This document shows positions 24,864-34,731 of a stretch of 64,000 bases of DNA, in pieces. The DNA comes from Gerris lacustris. Lineage: Eukaryota > Arthropoda > Insecta > Hemiptera > Gerridae. The position numbers and the translations under genes were made by a program. The DNA lies in assembly GCA_951217055.1 (NCBI GenBank), contig OX578276.1, positions 153,893,482-153,957,481 of the forward strand, given 5' to 3'. The stretch's first letter is position 1; each line of letters starts with the position of its first letter. The notes under the pieces were generated by a model, which did not search any database, had not been told where the DNA came from, and worked only from the letters and a program-made list of their open reading frames with translations.

Positions 24864-25599
24864 GGAGAGGGGGAAAATACTACATATTATATAATTGTGA
24901 TTTTGCCCATTTTTTAGTATTTGCCATATTTATATACATTTATATACCATATAAACGTGATGGACAGAAGAGTAGGTAAATCGGTCTGAGACAATCGAGA
25001 CAAACTTTTTCATATACGAGTTCATATAATTACTCAGCTCAGTGTTTTCAATTTATAGTTTTTTGTAGGTAAATTCAATTATTATTGAACATTTTATCAA
25101 AATGTATAAGGTCCATTTCGCTAGCCCCACCCATATGAAATTTTTCAACCGGACAGGATTTGTTCGTTTGTGCATCGTTTGAGCATAAAGTCATTTCGAT
25201 TGTGCACAATTGGTTTTCCCAAAACACCAGAAGAACGATGGGTGGGGCTGCGTTATAAATTATTAAACCGGACAGGTTACAATTGTTTGTGTTTCATTTG
25301 GGTAAAAAATAAAATGCGAATTTTGGCACCGGACAAATTACAATCTTTGTACTTCGTTTTTGCACGTTTGTGCACAAAATCGTGTCTTTTGTGCACAACT
25401 CCTTACCCTCACAAAAAGGGTACCCCTAAAAAGGGTAAGAGAGGGGATAAAAATGAATACGCGAATTAGGCACATCACATAAGTTGCGGTCACCTAGTAC
25501 GGTTTTATAGTTTTGGCTCTTTTTTCCTCATAAAATTGATAAAAGTAAAGTAGTGGAAGAAGAAAAATCGTAATTTGGCTAAAAGTTAGGAATGGTTTA

Positions 25600-26180
25600 A
25601 ATTATTTTATCTACGATTGATACTAAATATAAACATTATATCTCTGTTTCGATGCGTAGAAAGTGATTATTTACGTGCTTGTATTCATTGCGCATGCGCG
25701 TCTCATAGTTCTGAATAATTCCTCTTCTTTACCACACTAGTGCGGTAAAGAAGAGGAATTCTTCAGCTTTACGCACGATTAGAGAGTTTGTTTACATTTA
25801 AAAAAACTAATTTGCTGTTCTTTTATTAAAGTAACTGTTTATATCGAGTTTTTAATGAAAAACAATGAGTGAATCAAGTGACTTTTACGAAAATGTGGAG
25901 AATAATAATACTCCTCCAGAAATAATTAATTCGGCAAAAAATACAACTAATGAATTAATGCCATCTATATCAAGAGAGAGATACGAACTTACATACAGCA
26001 AGTTTATTTTTTTCTGTATATATTGTTTAAATCTAACAATCGTATATAAAGTACGGTACGCAACTCGTGCGAAAACGGCATTTTGCATTGCTCGTGTGGT
26101 TTTACTACCCTCGCTTTCGCTCGGGTGCAAACTCCACACTCGCATGCAAATTGCTACTTTCCGCACTCGACGCGTAATGT
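25600..26180 (+). repeat. Family C interspersed repeat, best-preserved copy
   Basis: Blocks in order: TCTACGATTGATACTAAATA, GCGCATGCGCGTCTC, the perfect palindrome around CCACACTAGTGCGG flanked by AAGAAGAGGAATTC, GTTTACATTT, the ORF start at 25865, and the end block CACACTCGCATGCAAATTGC / ACGCGTAATGTAC. Other copies: 3570-4085, 22735-23290, 26390-26690, 39775-40195, and the split one at 48430-54240. Confidence 0.85.
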
Positions 26181-26314
26181 ACTATTATTTTTGTCGTCAC
26201 CTGGTCAAGAAATATGAAGTTGTCAATGTGCTAGTCTTTGACAAGTCTCTTTATAAGATTGTTAAATTGATCATGTGTCTCAATGATATGCCAAAATTCA
26301 AGCATATCAGATAA
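25865..26314 (+). CDS. Recurrent small ORF carried by family C
   Basis: A 149-codon frame starts MSESSDFYENVENN and contains PSISRERYELTYSKF. The first 50 or so residues are polar and acidic, and the later part is an odd, low-quality reading of the repeat. Related readings, intact or broken, occur in the copies at 22735, 39775 and 53915, so the N-terminal half looks like a former 5' coding exon carried by the repeat. The SRERYELTY pattern recalls the N-terminal SAM-like segment of arthropod tyrosine-recombinase/Crypton-related proteins, a weak resemblance from memory. Probably not a working gene. Confidence 0.35.
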   Translation: MSESSDFYENVENNNTPPEIINSAKNTTNELMPSISRERYELTYSKFIFFCIYCLNLTIVYKVRYATRAKTAFCIARVVLLPSLSLGCKLHTRMQIATFRTRRVMYYYFCRHLVKKYEVVNVLVFDKSLYKIVKLIMCLNDMPKFKHIR

Positions 26315-26389
26315 TAAACGTGAACGAAGGCATTCATTGATCAGAAATTTAAATTTATTCTTGTGGTACAATAGTTTATTAAATAGTAC

Positions 26390-26690
26390 AATACGAGTCT
26401 AGTGTGGAAAGTAGCATTTTGCATGCGAGTGTGGAGTTTGCACCCGAGCAATAGCGAGGGTAGTAAAACCACACGAGCAATGCGAATTGTTGTTTTCACA
26501 CGAGTTGCGTACCGTACTTTTATCTACGATTGTTGGATTTTAATAATAAATACAGAAAATCATTAAATATACATTGTTTATCACTAAAAACTTGATAAAA
26601 ATAGTTACTTTAATTAAAAAAATACGCAAATCGTAGGTTAAGGTGAAGAATTCTTCTTTATTTCCGCCCTAGTGCGGATATATAGAAAAT
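26390..26690 (-). repeat. Family C interspersed repeat, reverse partial copy
   Basis: Inverse blocks GCATGCGAGTGTGGAGTTTG and AAAACCACACGAGCAATGCG. It pairs with the forward copy upstream. Confidence 0.8.
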
Positions 26691-26989
26691 GTTTTTACAC
26701 TCGTATATGAGAAAGTTGGTCTGAGTTGTCTCGGACTGATTTTTTCTATTTTAAGAGGAAACCATAGAGCCAAAATTATAAAAACAAACTGAACGACTGC
26801 AACTTATGTCCGGTGCCAAATTCGCGTATTAATTTGTACCTCCTCTTTTACCCTTAAGTTGAAGGGGAAGCCGTTGTGCACAAACGTGCTCTAACGAAGC
26901 ACAAACTAATGATACTTGTTCCGTTGAAAAATTCTACATGGGTGTGGCTGGCGAAATGGACGTGATACATTTTGATAAAATGTTCAATA

Positions 26990-27515
26990 ATAATTAAATT
27001 TATCTTCTAAAACTATAAATGGAAAACATTGAAATGGACCTAAATTTATCAACAAAAAAAAAATTTTGCTTGGCGGGGAATCAAGCCCGGCTTCTCTCCG
27101 TCCGCGTTAAGCTATTTTCTCAGGAAATAGATTTTTCCCGGGGAAAAACGGCTATAATGGATTAATTTGTTTTTAAATGGACTTCATTTTACAATTATGA
27201 GATGAAAATCGTCGAAACCGTTTCGAGAAATAATTTGTTTTTCCTAGTTTTCAGAGTTTTTGGGGGTAGTGCTCCGAAATTTTGAGCTAAAATTCATTTA
27301 TCGATTTCGCCTCGGGGTGAGATTTTTCTGAACATATTTGCCATATTTCCACTAAGTCGACCCAGTAGTTTAGACTTAAGACGGCAGACAACAGATATTT
27401 TTTAAAAAGCCACTTTTTTGGACTAAGGGGACTTCAAAATGTATAAATCCATCATAATGTCAAAATCTAATTTTCTTGCCATCACAATTTGCCTCAAAAA
27501 ATATGAGAAAGTAAA
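26990..27515 (-). repeat. Family A interspersed repeat, reverse copy
   Basis: Runs from AAATGTTCAATAATAATTAA-type inverse blocks and GGGGAATCAAGCCCGGCTTC to GCCATCACAATTTGCC. Confidence 0.75.
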
Positions 27516-27639
27516 AACTTTGTAAGGGCAAGTTATGAAAAGTGAATTTTACAGAAGTGCCCTAAGCGGACCTTATACGATCAGTCAGTTTGGCAGACAG
27601 ACTGACAGTCCTGACTTTAATCACGAGGTCCCTTACCAC

Positions 27640-27712
27640 TCAGGCAAACACGGGCAACATGTTGCTTATCAGGGAAACACTGGCAACATGTTGCTTATCA
27701 GGCAAACATGTA
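27640..27712. repeat. Short tandem duplication in gene 1 intron b
   Basis: GCAACATGTTGCTTATCAGG occurs twice, about 30 bp apart, then a third partial unit ATCAGGCAAACATG. Confidence 0.8.
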
Positions 27713-27839
27713 GTCAGAATGAATTTTAACCACGACCAGCGGAAAATGACTTACTGTGTGTTTTACTGTGGTGCTTTTTTGTAGCACAACTGTGTTATTG
27801 GTGATTGTTTGGTTAATGTGTCATTTATTGGTGTTGCAG

Positions 27840-28159
27840 AGAAGAAAGGCAAGGAAGGTGGTTTAGACAAGTTCTTCTACACGACCATCTCGATCCTGTC
27901 TTTTCTCGCCTTCGGAGGCTACATCCTGTGTCTCATCATCCAGGCTGTGCGCAGAGCTAACGGTGTTACCATCGTCACTACGACCATGGCTACCACATTA
28001 GCCGGTAGAAGGAAGAGAAGTCTCCTGCAGGATCCTACAACACCCTTACCTTACATCGACAACACTCTAGACGACACCTACTCGGCTCTCATATCTCTGT
28101 CTGAAGCCTACGCTAAATACGAGAATTTTAGTCGCGCCGGCATCCCCGTTCAGCCTTAA
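27840..28159 (+). CDS. Gene 1, terminal exon (transmembrane segment and tail)
   Basis: The acceptor GGTGTTGCAG ends at 27839; phase 1 joins exon b through a Glu codon. The 106 residues begin KKGKEGGLDKFF and enter a 22-residue membrane segment containing TTISILSFLAFGGYILCLII, followed by AVRRANG, so the positive charge falls on the C-terminal side. This suggests a type I topology with a tail of about 70 residues. The tail has GRRKRSLLQDP, a dibasic cluster that would be a furin-type site only if lumenal, and ends NFSRAGIPVQP with TAA at 28157-28159. The three known exons encode 221 residues. Unrecognised family; codon quality and frame coherence make it a real gene. Confidence 0.9.
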
Positions 28160-28225
28160 ACATCGCTCTAAATCAACTCAACCAAAACTTCTCCAAAAAA
28201 TTCTCTCCAAAAAATCTCTCCAATC

Positions 28226-28851
28226 CAAAGATCTTATAATATAAGGATGGAGCACTAAGTATACCTCCTGGGTGAAAAAGTGTCGCCAAGAACTTGGAAA
28301 TATATCTACATAAAATTACGACTGTGCATGCTCAGAACGTTTAGTGGACGAATTTCTTTCCGACTGTTATCCATAGTTTATTTTAAATGAAAGATTACAA
28401 TCTAACTTTTTTTTTTAATCAAGTTTTTAATTTAAATATTTTCTTGTTTTAAGGGCTTCTCTTATAATATGTTAGTTTACAGTTGTACTTTAGTATTATA
28501 TTAATAAAAATTAATTATTAGAATAGTTTTTAATTTGTAAATGGGTTATTTCTATTGCAGAATAAGAGTTTATTCTACAAAATTGTCACAGTTTACCTTC
28601 TCAAAAAAATGTATAGTGAATATAAAAAACGTTTAACGTAAATATTATACATATATATAAAATTATAAAGATTAAACGGGAGTAGAAGATAATTAGTTTT
28701 AAAAATAACATTACCTGATCGAATTCTTCACATTCTCTTCATCTTCTTTAGTTATAACCATAAGGGAAGGTAATCTATCCCTCTACATTTTCCTAGTTCT
28801 TGACGACACTTTTTTCGCTTAGTGCTCCATCTTAATTTTATAAGATCCTTG
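28226..28851. mobile_element. Inverted-repeat element over gene 1 3' UTR
   Basis: The left arm (28226-28297) has GGATGGAGCACTAAG and AAAAAGTGTCGCCAAGAACT, and the right arm (28783-28851) is its inverse, with AGTTCTTGACGACACTTTTT and CTTAGTGCTCCATC. The arms are about 70 bp. It starts 66 bp after the gene 1 stop and contains AATAAA at 28503-28508, so it may supply the gene's 3' UTR and polyA signal. Confidence 0.8.
28503..28508 (+). terminator. Candidate polyA signal of gene 1
   Basis: AATAAA about 345 nt after the stop codon. Another AATAAA lies at 28861-28866. Confidence 0.5.
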
Positions 28852-28902
28852 CTTTAATCAAATAAACTTGATCCTTAATATCACATTGAAAAAACAAATA
28901 CT

Positions 28903-29802
28903 TGAACGAAGTTCCTTACGCTTTTCATCAAATATTAATTTATAAAATCAACTACTTACTCATGGCGGAGTTAGAAAAAGACAAATTTAATAGACATACC
29001 TACTACCCTAACTACTTGTACTTAGCTGAGTTAAGGAAAAATTTAAAAAAAAAAAACAGATTTTTTTATTTATTTAATTTGAATGATTAATAAGTATACA
29101 AGATAATGATATGAAATAAATATGTATTGAATATTGAGAAAATAGATAATCACAATGAGTTGATAGTTAAAGGGATTGTAATAGAGAGTCTTGTAGTGGG
29201 GGAGCCACCCTGCACTCTTACTATTCCACCCACTAACTACACGCTCCGGACATTTCCTTTTCAACAATTATAAAATGTATTACTTCACTACACAAAAACT
29301 TCTGCCTGTATCAAGTTGAAATATTACAAGCCTGTTTCAATTGTACTTTTGACGGTGTATATCAAGTTTTATTAAAATCGTTACGTTAAAACGTAAGATA
29401 TCGATAAAAATTATGTTTTCTCTATTTAAACGTTTAGGTCCGCTTTAATAGTTTTTACAATCGTTATCAGTTATCACTTCATAGCGGTGTACTTTTACTA
29501 AAAAGATGTAAAAATTATGTTGATCTCATCAAATAGGTGATGATAGAATCTTTTCCTATCCTCAAATTCCAATTTTACATTTGAAGCTTACGTTTACGCG
29601 AGCGTTGCGAGCGAACGCTTGGACAGAGAATGTTGTCTAACGAAATCTTCCTGGGCATTGGCAAAATGAACGTGTGTACCCAGATACTGCTAAATCAGTC
29701 AACTATTGTTGATTTCGTGACAGTCGATTTTGTGACGGTTAATATTTTCCGATTCACTCCTGGACTCTAGGCGCTGCAACGCGCGATAAAGAACTTCGTT
29801 CC
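28903..29802. mobile_element. Family F element, full length
   Basis: The ends are GAACGAAGTTCCTTA and AAAGAACTTCGTTCC, inverse of each other, and the same ends delimit the copy at 52329-53058. The 0.9-kb interior includes the short frame ATGGCGGAGTTAGAAAAAGA near its left end and the ACGTTTACGCGAGCGTTGC block. No transposase. The target duplication is unclear. Confidence 0.75.
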
Positions 29803-29804
29803 AA

Positions 29805-30300
29805 AATAGGAGACAGCGAAATTATAACTACCTCTTAACCTTAATTGTTTATAAATATATTTGTATTTATCTCCAGTAGGGAGAAAAAGTTATGATTTTG
29901 AATTAGTTTAGAGGGACTAAAACAGGTTTTTTCATGCCTGAACTCAAAAAATATAGGGAGAAAAAGTAAAAGTAGGGCGAAAAAGGAAAATAGGGTAAAA
30001 AAGTAAAGATTGCAACTTAATTATTTTATAAATAGTAGAAAATGAATGGCTAGTGTAATGAAGTTGTTGAAATCAAGTTGGTGGCACTGCGCTTTTTTGA
30101 CCATGTTTATGTTTGTTTATATTGTTTATAACCTGCATCTAAATAACCTTCTATTTGATTTTAATTCCAATTCTTATTTGTTTTTCATATTAAATCTCTT
30201 ATATCTGCTATTAAAAATGCTAATAATTATTGTTATTTATTAAAATAATAAATAAAAACTGTGCAATGGACAAAAATGTGTATTTACTTCCTACTGGAGA
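29805..30300. other. AT-rich spacer, no gene seen
   Basis: No supported features. Confidence 0.5.
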
Positions 30301-30329
30301 TAAAATATTGTATGTACCTCGTGAGTAAA

Positions 30330-30495
30330 GTGCCATTATTCCCTCGGCTGCGCCTCGGGAATTAGAGAGTCTAATTCCCAGGGCTGCGCCTCGGGAATTA
30401 GAGAGTCTAATTCCCTGGGCTGCGCCTCGGGAATAAAAGAGTCTAATTCCCTGGGCTTTGCCTCGGGATTTAGGGACCATGGTTCCCTATACCAG
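30330..30495. repeat. Minisatellite of about 36 bp, four units (family H)
   Basis: The unit contains GGGCTGCGCCTCGGGAAT and TAGAGAGTCTAATTCCC. Related GCCTCGG-rich blocks occur near 39600 and 63520-63640. The reverse-strand ORF over it is a repeat artefact. Confidence 0.85.
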
Positions 30496-30499
30496 CTTG

Positions 30500-31050
30500 T
30501 TCGCTCAGGGAATAATGGCTTACTTTACTTCCTAGGTGCATACATAAAACTATTTGTCATTTTATTTTGTTGTTTAACCTAAAGATTAGATAAAAAATCA
30601 AATAGGTAATAAGTTTTCTTTTCCCTACAGTTACTTGACAAAGTGGTTGCTCTTGCACTCATAATAGTACGCAAACCAGCAGATTCCTGTATTTACTTTC
30701 CAGCAATGATTTCACATTTTTGGCACTCCAGTGTTTCGACATAAAAAACATAAATAATCCTGCCTCTACTAGCCAAATTACAACGTATAAGCTTGAAAAG
30801 AAAGTTGGCAACACTGCCTTTAAACAGAATAGCTGGTGCAGTTGTTGTCGAGTGTCATTAGTTGATGATACTTTTATATCCTGTTTACTGAGTTGCTCAA
30901 ATAACAATTTCGGCAAGGCTTAATTTGATCTGTCTTTTAAAATAATTTGAAGCAGTTACGTTTGTTTGGTTATCTGAATTGTTTATTAATTTCTATACTA
31001 GTAATACTAGAGATGAGGTGCATGAATAACTTGAGTAGAACTGTGCTCTT
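30500..31050. other. Spacer, no gene seen
   Basis: ORFs of 67-85 codons on both strands near 30660-30920 overlap one another and have no splice support or recognised motif. Confidence 0.5.
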
Positions 31051-31052
31051 AA

Positions 31053-31307
31053 GGCGCGTCCACACTTTGCCAAGTAGCAAGGAATGGCAAGGCCAAATGG
31101 CATTGCCAAGTGTAATGTGGACGTCTCCCTTGGCATTTGCTATTTGCCAAGCTTGGCACAAAACGTGCCACTTGACATGCCAAGCCAAACCCGACGATTG
31201 TCGGTCCGGATCAAAGAAAGCCAGATGGCAAGAAGTCGTAAGTCGGCCAGACGGCTTTGCTGCTTGGCCTTGCCAACTGGCATTGCGCGGCTTAGTGTGG
31301 ACGCGCC
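31053..31307. mobile_element. GGC-end MITE (Spy-like)
   Basis: Left end GGCGCGTCCACACTTTGCCA, right end GTGTGGACGCGCC, flanked by TAA on the left and TTT on the right. The 255-bp body has many short inverted TTGGCA/TGCCAA motifs. The overlapping ORFs here are readings of these repeats. Confidence 0.85.
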
Positions 31308-31309
31308 TT

Positions 31310-31865
31310 TATATGCCCATAATAAGGTTTCAATAAGGCTGCCAGGATAATTTATTGGTTAAAACATGACATATTCTTAATCGAATTTAAAATTATTTAA
31401 TGTAACATGCAATATAAGTATGAACTTACTTTTTAACACCCTCATTTCCGCCATATTTGTTGTAAAACTTTTGTAATAATAATTACATATTAAGTTCCTT
31501 TTTTCAAGCCCTTCCAAATGATGCATGTCATGACTAATACTTGTTCTTTAGTCACATGCAATTTTTGGCCTCCATCTTAAATTTAAATTATTACAAATAC
31601 TAAGATGCTGTGAACGGAATTTCTTACTAAGTCGTAAGTTCTTAGTAGAAAAAACTATTTCTTGAATTTATACTTATTCTTAATTTAATAAAGTTATTGC
31701 AGGCACGCTGTACTCACCTGTATTAACAGCTGGTGGATATTTAGAACTAATATCTGTTCTTATTATATCTTTTCCTATAAAACTATCTAAATACTTATTA
31801 TATTTAAAAGTAAGTATGTGAAGCTTGTATATGCCTCCTACTCAGTCAGGGTCTGGTGCCTGCTG
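31310..31865. other. AT-rich spacer, no gene seen
   Basis: No supported features. Confidence 0.5.
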
Positions 31866-32095
31866 CTACCTACCGGATAAATTGTGAAGCACGGCTCGCT
31901 GTGACTGGAAGCTTTCCTCCTGCTTCTCCCCTTCCGATTCGAGACACTGGAAAAGTCTGATCGTACCATACCGCTCTAGTGAAACCCGGTGAATAACCAG
32001 TTAGATAACCCGCTAAACCACTGTTGACCCAAACAACCGACATCTTTAAGTTCACCAAGGACTCCCGGCACACCGCTGCAGTATCAGGTTAGCTC
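31866..32095. other. Unexplained GC-richer island
   Basis: About 230 bp with far higher GC than its flanks. The reverse strand is open for 67 codons (31870-32073) but shows no motif, and no splice pair was evident. Could be a decayed exon, a repeat fragment or an exon of an unseen gene. Confidence 0.3.
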
Positions 32096-32619
32096 GATTT
32101 TAATACCCGCTTACATATATCTTTTCATATGCTTCATCTTACTTTCTATCTCTATTTAGGAACAAAATATATATGTATACAGTTCACCCCCCCCCCTCTC
32201 TACTCTTAAACCTCAAATTTAACATTAACCAGCGAACGAGGATTCTATCTGATCTCCTAAAATCTTAGGAAAAGAAGGTCCAACTGGGCATTATCATATT
32301 TATCTTGCATTGTAGATCGTCTTTATTTTAAAGTTTTTGCTGATTCACTGCGCTCGCCTATACAGATACAGAATTTTTACATTATCTTCATTCAATAAAG
32401 TTAATGAAGGCTCACTAAGGTCACAGGTTTGCTCACCATTTATAGATAACCTTTATTGGTAGGATCCATTGTACTCGATTGGTATTCGAATCCAGGCAAG
32501 TTGCGTGATTAGAGAAAGTGGAACTGATAACTTAGGATTTAAGGGTTAGACTTGGAACGACAAAAATTATTATTTGTTTAGTTGGTATAATAATTATGAG
32601 AGTCAATTTTAAGTTTTTG

Positions 32620-32790
32620 GTAGTTTTCATACTACGGAAAGTTTAAATTTTAATTTAAATCAAATTATAATTATTATTTACTACGGGAAACAGACAGTGA
32701 AAAATACACTCCCGCTCCGGGATTTGAACCACGGGTCTCCTGTATTTCTAGTACAGGAGACCCGTGGTTCAAATCCCGGAGGTTAGTTTA
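32620..32790. mobile_element. tRNA-hairpin element, partial copy
   Basis: The reverse-strand tail (AAATCAAATTATAATTATTA, then CTACGGGAAACAGACAG) leads to GGGATTTGAACCACGGG. The palindrome TCTCCTGTATTTCTAGTACA continues into CCCGTGGTTCAAATCCCGG on the forward strand. The unit thus folds back at the anticodon arm. Confidence 0.75.
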
Positions 32791-32799
32791 TATAGGGTG

Positions 32800-33870
32800 G
32801 GGAAAAATATATCATATAGGTTGTAAAGGGATGTATAACAAAAATAAAATTGGTAAGGCGTGAAGTCTCACGTAAAAAGGGTTTCGTTGGTATTGTGAAC
32901 ACAAAATTAGAAGGGGGGGGGGGGGGGGGGAGAGAAAAGTTTTTTTGACAAAATGGCGCCGAAAATTAAACACTATCCATAAGTGGTATATATATTTCTA
33001 TTCTACTCTTCAATACCTTTCATTTGATACCTTACTCAAAATTAAAAAAAAAAAATTTTTTTCGAGTGACATGAATTATCCGCCATCATGGATTTCCAGT
33101 AGATCAGATCAAATTGCTAATCTTATTTTTTCTATGGCCCAGCAAACCCCACATTTTGCATATTTTTCTATATTTTTAGTAACAGCGGAAATACAATTTT
33201 AAGGGGAGGGGGGGACACGAAAAATTTCGAGGTTTTTTGACAAAATGGCGCCGAAAATTAAACACAACCCCTAAGTGGTATATATATTTCTATTCTACTC
33301 TTCAATACCTTTCATTTGATACCCCACTCGAAATTTAAAAAAAAAAAAAATTTCGAGTAAAGTGAATTATCCGCCATCTTGGATTTCCAGTAGCTCAGAT
33401 CAAATTGCTAATCTTATTTTTGTCTATGGCCCAGCAGACCGCACATTTTGCATATTTTTCTATATTTTTAGTAACAGCGGAAATACGATTTTAGGGGGGG
33501 GGGGGGGATACGCAAAATTTCGATGTTTTTTGACAAAATGGCGCTGAATATTAAGCACAACCCCAAAGTGGTATATATATTTCTATTCTACTCTTCAGTA
33601 CCTTTCATTTGATACCCCACTCAAAATTTAAAAAAAAAATATTTTTTTCGCGACGTGAATTATCCGCCATTTTGATTTTGAACAGCTGATAATATTGAGT
33701 TCGCTATATTTTTCCTGTGTGCCCGTCAAAACGATCTTTTATACTGGAAAGTTTCACGTTTTTATCTTTTTTGGTTCAAAAGTTATTGGAACCGTACAGA
33801 GTGACAGACGGACACAGGAACGAAACTATAAGGGTTTCTTTTTTTTGGTTTTACCAACGAAACCCTAAAA
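32800..33870. repeat. Family E repeat with a 290-bp triplication
   Basis: Three successive units each contain a G run, TTTTTTGACAAAATGGCGCC, TATATATTTCTATTCTACTC, CATTTGATACC and AATTATCCGCCAT. G runs begin at 32913, about 33203 and about 33496. The outer ends match: AAAAAGGGTTTCGTTGG at the left and ACCAACGAAACCCTAAAAAA at the right are inverses, so this may be a TIR element with an amplified core. Confidence 0.75.
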
Positions 33871-33914
33871 AACAATTCAGCTTATAGAAATTAGGTTTCT
33901 TTTGTTCGATACAG

Positions 33915-34318
33915 TAAATAAAGTTTTAAAGATGACATCATTAAGATGGCGGCCGTCAGCCACGATGCCAAGATTTCAACCGCTTGTCAGCACATTGGGA
34001 TGGGTAACTTCATCCCTGATTCTTTCCTTAAGCTCTTCCAGGGTGTGTGGACAATTTTTAAAAACTTTTTCCTTTAGATATTATATCCCTATAGAAAAAA
34101 GTCAGAAATACTGAAATCTGGTGAGCGCGCAGGCCACTCCACTTCACCCCTCACAGATACCAGTCGCTTGGGGGACATTTGCCTCCATCTCAACATTGAA
34201 ATTCTAGTTGAGAAGGATGTAGCCCTGTCCTGTTGGAACCAGATGTCTCCCAGATTATTTGCCTCACTCAATTCTTTCAGTTCAGGTTCAGAAAACTCTT
34301 CCAACATTGACACATAAC
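33915..34318 (-). pseudogene. Mariner-like DDE transposase pseudogene, C-terminal segment
   Basis: Reading the reverse strand from 34318, the frame gives SMLEEFSEPELKEL, then DIWFQQDRATS, with the aspartate of the catalytic QQDxA motif, then VEWPARSPDFSISDFFL, with the second aspartate in the SPDxSxxDFFL motif. It continues beyond as YLKEKVFKNCPHTLEELKE. A TGA interrupts the frame near 33985, and GRHLNDVIFKT follows in the same frame. This is the usual order in the DDE domain of insect mariner/Tc1-superfamily transposases. The gene's upstream part lies at 36087-36235, split away by an insertion. Confidence 0.85.
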
Positions 34319-34731
34319 TTAAATCAAATTATAATTATTGTTTCCTACGGGAAACAGACAGTGAAAAATACACTCCCGCGCCGGGATTTGAACCACGGGG
34401 TTCCTGTATTTTTCACTGACTGTTTCCCGTAGTAAATAATAATTATAATTTGATTTAAATTAAAATTTAAACTTTCCTTAGTATGAAAACTACCAAAAAC
34501 TTAAAAATTGAATTTCGAATTGATTGTACAAGGTACAGGTACTAATTGAGTACTTTATAATTATAAGCATTAATTCTTGGTTTAGTTCTAATGTCATAAA
34601 TATTGACTGTCTAAATGTATATGAATATTGAAAGCTTGGATTCGGGACTAGTTATCGATTACGGCAGTGAAAAATCATTCTCCTGCGTAGCTTAGTTGGC
34701 AAGAGCATCTGTACTAGAAATACAGGAGACC

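Larger units (their letters stand above)
25005..27050. mobile_element. Composite foldback with family C copies in its arms
   Basis: 25110-25560 (with TTCGCTAGCCCCACCCAT and TTCAACCGGACAGG) is inverted at 26700-26990 (ACATGGGTGTGGCTGGCGAA). Inside these arms, a forward family C copy at 25600-26180 faces a reverse one at 26390-26690. The centre is near 26280. Ends carry the family A terminal block. Confidence 0.65.
21247..27839. other. Gene 1 intron b, 6.6 kb, mostly repeats
   Basis: Starts GTAACA and ends GGTGTTGCAG. It contains a MITE, copies of families I, C, B and A, an hAT-like element and a large foldback; each is listed separately. Phase agreement across the flanking exons argues against a missing coding exon but does not exclude one. 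Confidence 0.7.

Noticed and set aside
27535..27784. Two overlapping 64-codon ORFs upstream of the gene 1 last exon
   Set aside because: They come from a small tandem duplication in the intron and do not join in phase with the exon.
30659..30923. Overlapping ORFs on both strands
   Set aside because: Mutually antisense, no motif and no splice support.
30970..31350. Several overlapping ORFs of 72-129 codons
   Set aside because: They lie over the inverted TTGGCA/TGCCAA motifs of a MITE.
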